NCBI GenBank assembly: GCA_030016455.1 | Contig: JASEJH010000043.1 | Coordinates: 1-6,540, forward strand | Origin: Thermoanaerobacteraceae bacterium | GTDB lineage: Bacteria; Bacillota; Desulfotomaculia; Desulfotomaculales; Ammonificaceae | Direction: 5' to 3' | DNA length: 6,540 nt | In this document: piece by piece, positions 1 through 5,928 of the stretch | How the letters are laid out: each line of letters starts with the position of its first letter | How positions within the stretch are numbered: the first letter of the stretch is position 1 | Translations under genes and position numbers: made by a program | The notes under the pieces: model-generated | Database searches by the model: none | What the model was told of the DNA's origin: nothing | Seen by the model: the letters and a program-made list of their open reading frames with translations, nothing else

Positions 1-114
1 TTATCACAATTTTTCGCCAATACGAAGCAGGAAGTTCTTTTTGGGCGTCGAAGAAATAGAATTTAATGCCGGATAGCCCCTTACAAAAAGCCCGTGAAAA
101 AGGAGGATTCGCCC

Positions 115-159
115 GTGTTGGTGCGAGATAACAAAAGGATGGTGGTACAGGATGGGTAA
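115..159 (+). CDS. possible 14-codon leader ORF overlapping the qmoA start
   Basis: A strong Shine-Dalgarno sequence, AAAAAGGAGGA at 97-107, is followed 8 nt later by GTG at 115. That frame reads MLVRDNKRMVVQDG and stops with TAA at 157-159, so it overlaps the qmoA ATG at 152. The strong site cannot serve qmoA: the qmoA frame has a TGA at 95-97 and no ATG, GTG or TTG between it and 152. A short translated leader could couple translation into qmoA, whose own ribosome binding site (AAGGATGGTGG, 135-145) lies inside the leader. No homology can be judged at this length, and the site could be a chance match. I see no Cys run or other attenuation signature in the peptide. Confidence 0.25.
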   Translation: MLVRDNKRMVVQDG

Positions 160-1393
160 GGCCATTTTGGTGGTTGGCGGCGGCATCAGCGGTATTACGG
201 CGGCCCTCGAGGCTTCGGAGGTGGGCAACGAAGTCTTTTTGGTCGAAAAACGGCCGTACCTTGGCGGCAGGGTGGCACAGCTCAACCAGTACTTCCCCAA
301 GCTCTGCCCACCCAACTGCGGTTTGGAAATCAACCTCAGGCGCATCAAGAACAGCCCTTACATCAAGTACTACACTCAGGCTGAAATAGAAGCAATCAGG
401 GGCCAGGAAGGAAACTTCACGGTCCAGGTCCGGCTTGCGCCTCGCTACGTGAACAACAACTGCACCGCGTGCAACAAGTGCGTCGAGGTCTGTCCGGCAG
501 AACGGCCTAACGATTTCAACTTCGGGCTCGACAAAACCAAGGCCATTTACTTCCCCCACTTGTTTGCCTTCCCGGCAAGGTACGTGATTGACTCCCGGGC
601 CTGTCAGGGTACCGCCTGCGGCAAGTGCGTGGCCGTTTGCCCGGTCGGGGCTATCGACCTCAACATGCAACCCGAAACCGTTACCCTTGAGGTGGGCTCC
701 ATTATCTGGGCCACGGGTTGGGATCCCTACGATCTCACCAAGCTCACCCAGTACGGTTCCGGGCGATACCCGAACGTAATCACAAACATGATGATGGAAC
801 GGCTGGCGGCCGAGAACGGCCCCACCGGCGGGCAGATTCTGCGGCCTTCCGACGGTAAGGCCGTTAAAAGGATCGCCTTCGTCCAGTGTGCCGGCTCGCG
901 GGACGAGAATCACCTTTCTTACTGTTCCGGCGTTTGCTGCCTGGCTTCGCTGAAACAGGCCACTTACGTCCGCGAAAAGCACCCGGACGCTGAGATTTAC
1001 ATGTTCTACATTGATATCCGCGCCCTCGGCCGGTACGAGGACTTCTTCACCCGGGTCAAGGGAATGGGAATCAACCTGGTCAAAGGCAAGGTCGGTACCA
1101 TCACCGAGGATCCGTCGTCGAAGGACGTCATCCTCGAAGTAGAGGACCAGGAAGCCGGCAGGTTGTTAAAAGAAACGTTTGATCTGGCGGTTCTGGCCAC
1201 CGGTATGGTCCCGACCACCAGCAGTACACCGCCCCCGGTGGAAACCACCTTTAATAAGGAAGGGTTTATCGTTGACGCAGTACCGGGAGTTTACGGCGCC
1301 GGGTGTGTAAACAGGCCCATGGAAGTGGCTGCATGCGCCCAGGACGCGACGGCGGCGGCAATGAAAGCCATCCAATCTGTAGTGGGGAGGTAA
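152..1393 (+). CDS. qmoA: QmoA, HdrA-like FAD/iron-sulfur subunit of the Qmo complex
   Basis: A 413-residue soluble flavoprotein, about the usual QmoA length. Known role of the family: with QmoB it carries electrons from the menaquinol-oxidising membrane subunit QmoC to cytoplasmic APS reductase. The dinucleotide-binding motif GGGISG is at residues 9-14, with the ribose-binding acid E32 at the end of the second strand (FLVEKRPYLGG). The HdrA/QmoA signature LCPPNCGLE puts cysteines at 52 and 56. Two [4Fe-4S] motifs follow: C104/C107/C110/C114 (CxxCxxCxxxCP) and C151/C156/C159/C163. RPSDGK is at 231-236 and the HdrA-family CAGSRD box begins at C246, followed by C258, C262 and C263. The C-terminal flavin segment GVYGAGCVNRPMEVAACAQ starts near 379. 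ATG 152 is the only conventional start downstream of the in-frame TGA at 95-97, and it has an SD-like AAGGATGGTGG at 135-145. qmoB follows after 4 nt. Confidence 0.95.
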   Translation: MGKAILVVGGGISGITAALEASEVGNEVFLVEKRPYLGGRVAQLNQYFPKLCPPNCGLEINLRRIKNSPYIKYYTQAEIEAIRGQEGNFTVQVRLAPRYVNNNCTACNKCVEVCPAERPNDFNFGLDKTKAIYFPHLFAFPARYVIDSRACQGTACGKCVAVCPVGAIDLNMQPETVTLEVGSIIWATGWDPYDLTKLTQYGSGRYPNVITNMMMERLAAENGPTGGQILRPSDGKAVKRIAFVQCAGSRDENHLSYCSGVCCLASLKQATYVREKHPDAEIYMFYIDIRALGRYEDFFTRVKGMGINLVKGKVGTITEDPSSKDVILEVEDQEAGRLLKETFDLAVLATGMVPTTSSTPPPVETTFNKEGFIVDAVPGVYGAGCVNRPMEVAACAQDATAAAMKAIQSVVGR

Positions 1394-1400
1394 TACCGTG
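1384..1400 (+). promoter_or_regulatory. qmoB ribosome binding site inside the qmoA 3' end, GTG start
   Basis: GGGGAGG at 1384-1390 lies in the last codons of qmoA, directly before its TAA (1391-1393). It sits 7 nt upstream of GTG 1398, which fixes the unusual qmoB start. Ribosomes finishing qmoA would expose this site, so qmoB is probably translationally coupled to qmoA. Confidence 0.8.
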
Positions 1401-3635
1401 GCGAACAAGATCGCAACTTACATCTGTACCGGCTGCGGAATCGGCGAGGCGCTAAATACCGAAGCCTTGACAAACGTGGCCGCCAAGGAATATAAGTTAG
1501 AAATCGTCAGAACCCACCCCTTTCTCTGCGGCGCTGAAGGTGTTGCCCTGATCAAAGAAGACATCCAAACCGCGGGCGTAGACGGCGTCGTTATCGCTGG
1601 CTGCTCGCCCCGCGTCAATACAGATGTTTTTAACTTCGGCGATGAAGTGCTTGTGGAAAGGGTAAACCTGCGGGAACAGTGCATCTGGTGCCATCCGGCC
1701 AACGACGAAGATACCCAGATGCTGGCCGAGGATCAATTGCGGATGGGCATCGTAAAAGTAAAGGGAATGAGCGTGCCTACACCCTACCAGCCAGAAGAAG
1801 AGGTTTCGCGAACAGTACTGGTGGTTGGCGGCGGCTTGGCCGGCATCACCGCAGCTTTAGAGGTTGCCAAAGCTGGTAGGAAAGCCGTCATCGTTGAAAA
1901 GAACGATGCTTTGGGTGGCTGGGTAGCACAGCTTTATAAGCAGGTTTCCGTACGTCCGCCCTACACTGAACTGGAAGATCCCGAAATAAGGGAACGGATC
2001 AAAGAGGCGGAAGCCAATCCCAACATCAAGGTTTACAAAGGAGCCCAGATTGAAAAGATCAGCGGTCAACCGGGGCTGTTCGATGCTTATATCACCCAAA
2101 AAAGCGGCGGTACGGCCACCGAGCGGGTAGGAGCAATTATTCTTGCTACTGGCGCAGTATCTTATGACGCTTCTAAGTTGGAGCATCTGGGCTTCGGACG
2201 CTCGGCTAACGTAATCACCACCGATGGGTTAGAGGAAATGGCCAAGCGGGGGAAGATCATCCGGCCTTCGGACGGAAAAGAGGTCCAGAGTGCGGCGTTT
2301 GTCCTTTGCGCAGGCTCCCGGGATCCGGAACACCTTCCCTACTGTTCGGCAACCTGCTGCATCGATTCGCTGAAGCAGGCCCTTTACATCAAACGGCAGA
2401 ATCCCAACGCTGCGGTTTACGTCTTCTTCAAAGACCTGCGCGCTCCCGGATTCCACGAGTACCTTTACCAGCAGGCCCAGAAGGAAGGGGTTATTTTCTT
2501 CCGGAGCGACAACACGCGGATCGAGGAAAACGGCAAAGGGCTGGTCATTCACGCCAAAGACGTCCTGGTCAACGATAACATCGTTGCCGAAGGTCTGGAC
2601 CTGGTGGTACTGGCCACCGGAATGGTGCCCACCGCCGCCCTAGGCGAGATGCTGGTAGCGGGAGCAGAGGAGGAAGAAGGCAAGAAGGAAGGGGAAGGCT
2701 TCTTCAGCCCGAAGCCTGATATCTATTTCGAATCAAACATCCTCAACCTCGAATACCGCCAGGGCAAGGAACTGCCTTCGCTGAAATACGGGTTCCCGGA
2801 TTCCCACTTCATCTGCTTCCCGTATGAAACACGGCGGACCGGGATTTACGCCGCCGGCACGGTCCGGGCGCCGATGGACATCCCCACCACGATCAGGGAC
2901 GCCACCGGCGCTGCACTGAAAGCAATTCAGTGCATCGAGCTCACCGCTAAGGGAATGGCGGTTCACCCGCGCGTCTGGGACTCCTCTTATGCTTCGTTCA
3001 GGATGGAGCAGTGCACCCAGTGCAAGCGGTGCACCGTGGAGTGTCCCTTCGGAGCGATCAACGAGGACGAAAAGGCGAACCCGCTTTACAACCCGACGCG
3101 GTGCCGGCGTTGCGCGACCTGTATGGGTGCCTGCCCGCAGCGGATCATCTCCTTCCAGAACTACAGCGTGGTAATCATCGGCGACATGGTCAAGGCGATC
3201 GAAGTTCCCGAAGAAGACGAGGAAAAACCCAGGATCGTGGTAATCGTCTGCGAAAACGACGCTTACCCCGCCCTGGATATGGTGGGAATGAACCGGATCA
3301 ACCTTAGCCCGTGGATCCGGATCATTCCGTTGCGGTGCCTGGGTTCCATGAACCTGGTCTGGATCGCAGACGCACTCGCAAAAGGGATTGACGGCGTACT
3401 GCTCCTGGGTTGCAAGCACGGCGACGACTACCAGTGCCACTTCGTCAAGGGCAGCGAGCTGTGCACCTACCGCCTGTCCAAGATCAAGGAAACCCTGGAC
3501 CGGTTGGCCCTCGAATCCGACCGGGTGCGGATCGAACAGGTGCAGATCTCGGATTACAACCTCGTGCCGGAGATCATCAAAGAATTCGCCGCGAGAATAG
3601 AAGAGGTTGGTCCGAACCCCTACAAAGGGTTCTAA
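1398..3635 (+). CDS. qmoB: QmoB, HdrA-like flavoprotein with ferredoxin and MvhD-like domains
   Basis: A 745-residue cytoplasmic subunit that, from family knowledge, links QmoA and QmoC in electron transfer to APS reductase. Residues 1-135 are an HdrA-type N-terminal domain with C10/C13, C44 (HPFLCG), C69 (GCSPR) and C95/C98 (NLREQCIWC). The FAD domain begins with GGGLAG at 144-149 and continues with RPSDGK at 289-294, CAGSRD from C304, C316/C320/C321 and TGIYAAGT near 481. A charged Glu/Lys/Gly insert starts near E424 inside the FAD domain. Two [4Fe-4S] ferredoxin motifs follow: C539/C542/C545/C549 and C569/C572/C575/C579. The tail from about 610 resembles MvhD, the [2Fe-2S] subunit of F420-nonreducing hydrogenase, with C618, C647, C672, C680 and C689. 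Unlike QmoA, the region after GGWVAQL has no CPPNC-type cysteines. The GTG start is supported by GGGGAGG 7 nt upstream. Confidence 0.95.
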   Translation: MANKIATYICTGCGIGEALNTEALTNVAAKEYKLEIVRTHPFLCGAEGVALIKEDIQTAGVDGVVIAGCSPRVNTDVFNFGDEVLVERVNLREQCIWCHPANDEDTQMLAEDQLRMGIVKVKGMSVPTPYQPEEEVSRTVLVVGGGLAGITAALEVAKAGRKAVIVEKNDALGGWVAQLYKQVSVRPPYTELEDPEIRERIKEAEANPNIKVYKGAQIEKISGQPGLFDAYITQKSGGTATERVGAIILATGAVSYDASKLEHLGFGRSANVITTDGLEEMAKRGKIIRPSDGKEVQSAAFVLCAGSRDPEHLPYCSATCCIDSLKQALYIKRQNPNAAVYVFFKDLRAPGFHEYLYQQAQKEGVIFFRSDNTRIEENGKGLVIHAKDVLVNDNIVAEGLDLVVLATGMVPTAALGEMLVAGAEEEEGKKEGEGFFSPKPDIYFESNILNLEYRQGKELPSLKYGFPDSHFICFPYETRRTGIYAAGTVRAPMDIPTTIRDATGAALKAIQCIELTAKGMAVHPRVWDSSYASFRMEQCTQCKRCTVECPFGAINEDEKANPLYNPTRCRRCATCMGACPQRIISFQNYSVVIIGDMVKAIEVPEEDEEKPRIVVIVCENDAYPALDMVGMNRINLSPWIRIIPLRCLGSMNLVWIADALAKGIDGVLLLGCKHGDDYQCHFVKGSELCTYRLSKIKETLDRLALESDRVRIEQVQISDYNLVPEIIKEFAARIEEVGPNPYKGF

Positions 3636-3702
3636 GGGGAGCAAGGCTGCTGAAAGAGCGGAGACCTGTGACGGCAACGCGCAGGCTCTGCTCTTAGCCC
3701 CC
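3636..3702 (+). other. large RNA hairpin between qmoB and qmoC
   Basis: The 114-nt qmoB-qmoC gap contains an inverted repeat. The core pairs 3654-3668 with 3682-3695: 14 pairs including one G-U, with A3664 bulged, and a 13-nt loop at 3669-3681. Outside it GGCT (3645-3648) can pair with AGCC (3696-3699), and GGG (from 3636) with CCC (3700-3702), separated by short bulges. No T-run follows directly; the nearest T-rich stretch (TTTATTT, 3714-3720) is about a dozen nt away, so this is not a standard intrinsic terminator. It may be a processing or stability element setting the QmoC to QmoAB ratio, or a weak attenuator. The pairing is seen in the sequence; the role is inferred. Confidence 0.6.
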
Positions 3703-3749
3703 AACGTGAGGACTTTATTTAAAACTGTTAATTCGGGAGGGAAAAGCGA

Positions 3750-4946
3750 GTGGCAACAAAAGTAAATCCGGACTTTACAAGAACCTTGCAAAAGTTTGGC
3801 GCCAATACCGCTACCTACTGTTTCCACTGCGGGAACTGCACGGTCGTTTGCCCCCTTTCTACAGATGAGAACCAGTTCCCGCGGCGTTTCATGCGGTATG
3901 CGCAACTCGGGATGGAAGACAAGATCAAGAACGCCGCGGAACCCTGGCTCTGCTACTTCTGCGGCGACTGCCAGCGCCTCTGCCCGCGGCAGGCAAACCC
4001 CGGCGAAGTGATGATGACAATGCGCCGGTACCTTACCTCTTTATATGACTGGACCGGTCTATCGCTAAAACTTTACACTTCCAAGACCTCCGAGTGGCTG
4101 GCTGTTGCCGGACTATTCTTAGCTACGCTAATCCTGGTTTTCCTTGTCCAGGGTGGAGCTTCTACCGAGCATACAGAACTCCACAGGTTCGTGCCCCGGT
4201 ACCTGCTGCAGATCGGGGGAATCCTTCTTGGTCTCGGCCTCGCCGGGATGCTGGCGCTAAACATCCGGCGGATGCACGGGTTTATCATGAACGGCGGCCG
4301 GCAAAGCGGCTACGTCAAGATTCCCGCATCGGTTTACATCAAGGAACTGGGTACTTTTCTCTACCACTTCCTTACCCAAAACAGATTTAGCCAGTGCCCG
4401 ACAAGCCGAACCAGGTACATCAAACACTGGCTGCTCTTCTTGGGCTTTATCGTGCTGTTCGGTTACGCAGGGTTTTTCTTGTTGATCGAAATAATCAAGG
4501 AATCGCTTCATGCCGGAATCGTCACCGGGCTTAAAGTTGCTTTCGTGACAGGGTCGCCGCACTTGCTGTTTCCCGCCCTGCACCCGATAAGGCTTCTCGA
4601 ATATGCGGCAACAATCGCCATCCTCTACGTGGTCATTGACTCCTTAGCTGGCAGAGCGGCGAAGAAGGAGCCGCTCCACCAGAATTCCCACCCGACAGAC
4701 TGGACGTTCTTGCTTCTGGTCGGCGGAACTATCGTTACCGGGCTCCTCACGCACATTTTCAGAAACCTCGATCTCCCGCTGGCGACCTACTACACTTTTG
4801 CTTTGCACCTTTCCTTCATCGTTCCGATGTTCGTCGTCGGGGCGCTCTTTACAAAGTGGGCCCACGCGATTTACCGGCCGCTTGCCCTGTACTTTCTGAA
4901 GGTTAAAGAAACCGCGGCCAAGCTTCCCCAAATGGATTTGTTCTAA
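3750..4946 (+). CDS. qmoC: QmoC, HdrC-like iron-sulfur domain fused to membrane cytochrome b
   Basis: A 398-residue membrane subunit. Family role: oxidise menaquinol and pass electrons through b hemes and two [4Fe-4S] clusters to QmoAB. The N-terminal HdrC-like domain has C24/C27/C30/C34 and C68/C71/C74/C78, both CxxCxxCxxxCP, and no signal peptide, so it should face the cytoplasm. Hydrophobic segments fit about six membrane helices: near 115-134, 151-173, 226-249, 283-300, 318-337 and 347-368, as in the HdrE/NarI-type cytochrome b module. H206, H226, H335, H353 and H372 are candidate heme ligands; which ones bind cannot be told from sequence alone. The GTG start is preceded by GGGAGG (3735-3740) at 9 nt. 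Unlike the 4-nt qmoA-qmoB junction, 114 nt with a hairpin precede this gene. A strong terminator follows 16 nt after the TAA. Confidence 0.94.
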   Translation: MATKVNPDFTRTLQKFGANTATYCFHCGNCTVVCPLSTDENQFPRRFMRYAQLGMEDKIKNAAEPWLCYFCGDCQRLCPRQANPGEVMMTMRRYLTSLYDWTGLSLKLYTSKTSEWLAVAGLFLATLILVFLVQGGASTEHTELHRFVPRYLLQIGGILLGLGLAGMLALNIRRMHGFIMNGGRQSGYVKIPASVYIKELGTFLYHFLTQNRFSQCPTSRTRYIKHWLLFLGFIVLFGYAGFFLLIEIIKESLHAGIVTGLKVAFVTGSPHLLFPALHPIRLLEYAATIAILYVVIDSLAGRAAKKEPLHQNSHPTDWTFLLLVGGTIVTGLLTHIFRNLDLPLATYYTFALHLSFIVPMFVVGALFTKWAHAIYRPLALYFLKVKETAAKLPQMDLF

Positions 4947-4955
4947 TGACCCGCT

Positions 4956-5001
4956 AAACAAACCGGGGGATCTGCAGCAGGCAGATCCCCCGGAGTTTTT
5001 T
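4956..5001. terminator. bidirectional intrinsic terminator between convergent qmoC and fdhE
   Basis: CCGGGGGATCTGC (4963-4975) and GCAGATCCCCCGG (4981-4993) form a perfect 13-bp stem with a 5-nt AGCAG loop. On the plus strand AG and six T (4996-5001) follow, a textbook intrinsic terminator 16 nt after the qmoC stop. Read on the minus strand the same stem is followed by TTTGTTT (complement of 4956-4962) and lies 16 nt after the fdhE stop, so it can also end fdhE transcription, probably less efficiently because of the interrupting G. Confidence 0.93.
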
Positions 5002-5009
5002 CGGCGCGG

Positions 5010-5810
5010 CTATATGGCAAAAGACTTGTTTACAAACCCCAGCCGCAATACCGTCATGTCGAGCGGCACCGTCTTGATGTCCTCCCAAAACAGGTTCGGG
5101 ACCGCGTGGTCCGCCGCCCGTTCGTCGAGGGTTTTGAGATAGCCCCGGCAGCCGTTGCAAACATACACCCGGTAAACGCCTTTTTCAAAAAGATAAAAGC
5201 CGAGCTTTTCGGGTGCAGTGTTCCCGCAAAACGGACAGGCGGCACGCACAAAGCGCCACTCGGTGCCGCAAAGGCCGCAGTAAAGGAACCGCCTGCCGGT
5301 GCGGTCGAGGCGGCTGAAGATGGGTTTGCTGCCGCAGACCGGACAGCTCCCCCGCCCCCACCGGGCAAAGTCTACCTCTGCTTGCAACCGGCGGGCGTAA
5401 GCGCCGAGAAAGATCCGGAGCACGTGGCTGAAGGCAAACCCGAAGACATCCGGCGCTATTTCCCCGTAATCCTGCATGAAAGTCACGGCGCGGGCGTCAC
5501 GACTGATGAGGGCGTGGACGAGACCGGCACGGGCGGCGGTGCCGGCAGGCAGCTTTTTGCCCAGACACTGCAAATCCTTCTCCATCTCCGGCAGGTGGGC
5601 CGCCAGCAGGTCAAAAACCTGCTGCGCAACAGCTATAAACCGGTCGGGGTCGATCAGCGGCGGCGCGGATTCCAGCAACGGGCTTTTCCCGTCCCAGGAA
5701 GCAACGGCGGCCCCGTCCAGTGCAACCACCGCCGCTGGTAATTCAATCTTTTCCAATTTGCGGTAACAATCCAAAAGCCGCGGCGGAAAAACAGGTTCTT
5801 TCAGCGCCAA
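5010..5810 (-). CDS. fdhE: FdhE-type formate dehydrogenase accessory protein
   Basis: A 266-residue protein, shorter than the roughly 300-residue E. coli FdhE. The family signature is four CxxC pairs in the C-terminal half: C156/C159 (CPVCGSKP), C178/C181 (YCGLCGTEW), C192/C195 (CPFCGN) and C218/C221 (VCNGC), then RGYLKTLDER. These form rubredoxin-like metal-binding sites. The N-terminal half (1-150) is mostly helical with no membrane segment, so it should be cytoplasmic. In E. coli FdhE binds the catalytic subunits of respiratory formate dehydrogenases and is needed for their activity; by homology this protein probably matures a formate dehydrogenase not present in the window. The start is TTG, chosen because AGGGAGGT lies 7 nt upstream; the protein then begins MALKEPVFPP. 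The gene converges on qmoC with a shared terminator, so it is not part of the qmo operon. Confidence 0.88.
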   Translation of the reverse strand: MALKEPVFPPRLLDCYRKLEKIELPAAVVALDGAAVASWDGKSPLLESAPPLIDPDRFIAVAQQVFDLLAAHLPEMEKDLQCLGKKLPAGTAARAGLVHALISRDARAVTFMQDYGEIAPDVFGFAFSHVLRIFLGAYARRLQAEVDFARWGRGSCPVCGSKPIFSRLDRTGRRFLYCGLCGTEWRFVRAACPFCGNTAPEKLGFYLFEKGVYRVYVCNGCRGYLKTLDERAADHAVPNLFWEDIKTVPLDMTVLRLGFVNKSFAI

Positions 5811-5825
5811 GTAATTAACCTCCCT
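5808..5825 (-). promoter_or_regulatory. fdhE ribosome binding site deciding a TTG start
   Basis: On the minus strand AGGGAGGT (complement of 5818-5825) is followed by 7 nt, TTAATTAC minus its first T, and then TTG at 5810-5808. The near-consensus site and ideal spacing identify this TTG as the start. Confidence 0.8.
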
Positions 5826-5858
5826 GAAGCAGCGGCTAAAAGTCAGGAATCCGGGAAA

Positions 5859-5876
5859 AGTGTTTAAGTTATCACT
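5859..5876. promoter_or_regulatory. imperfect 18-nt palindrome in the fdhE 5' leader
   Basis: AGTGTTTAAGTTATCACT has perfect 4-nt outer arms (AGTG/CACT) and 6 of 9 symmetric positions paired. It lies downstream of the predicted fdhE start of transcription and upstream of its ribosome binding site, where an operator for a repressor could sit. The symmetry and length are loosely like CRP/FNR-family sites, but it matches neither consensus well. It may be chance. Confidence 0.25.
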
Positions 5877-5893
5877 GGCGGATCCCCAAGGAG

Positions 5894-5922
5894 ATTATAA
5901 TCAATCCCGGAAAGGACCACAA
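5894..5922 (-). promoter_or_regulatory. sigma-70/sigma-A type promoter for fdhE
   Basis: On the minus strand TTGTGG (complement of 5917-5922) is followed by exactly 17 nt and a perfect TATAAT (complement of 5894-5899). Transcription would start near 5887, giving a leader of about 77 nt before the fdhE TTG. The -35 box matches only the TTG half of TTGACA. It lies just after the methyltransferase stop codon, so fdhE can be transcribed independently of that gene, although I see no terminator that would prevent read-through from it. Confidence 0.7.
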
Positions 5923-5928
5923 CAATAG

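Noticed and set aside
35..67. Possible promoter for the qmo operon (TTTAAT or TAGAAT as -10)
   Set aside because: No convincing -35 at 16-18 nt: the candidates TTTTGG and TTCTTT are poor, and TTGGGC is only 15 nt from TTTAAT. The operon may be read from upstream genes such as aprBA.
1..76. Tail of an upstream gene
   Set aside because: All three plus frames hit stops by position 76 and none of the short tails resembles the C-terminus of AprA or another protein I would expect upstream of qmoA.
4..348. A 114-codon minus-strand open frame covering the qmoA start
   Set aside because: It overlaps the FAD-binding N-terminus of qmoA and has no recognisable motif.
3710..3740. Separate promoter just before qmoC
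   Set aside because: The stretch is AT-rich (TTTATTTAAAACTGTTAATT), but I find no -35/-10 pair with sensible spacing and consensus match.
2733..3905. A 390-codon open frame on the minus strand
   Set aside because: It lies antisense to the qmoB 3' half and the qmoC start, where plus-strand motifs (two ferredoxin motifs, MvhD-like tail) are unmistakable; its translation shows no recognisable domain. High-GC codon bias explains the open frame.
5106..5741. A 211-codon plus-strand open frame
   Set aside because: It is the antisense shadow of fdhE, whose four CxxC pairs, ribosome site and promoter define the real gene.
5846..5914. Repeat of AATCCGGGAAAAG and AATCCCGGAAAGG in the fdhE upstream region
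   Set aside because: The two copies differ at several positions, and much of the likeness comes from the short self-complementary CCGG core; too weak to call an operator.
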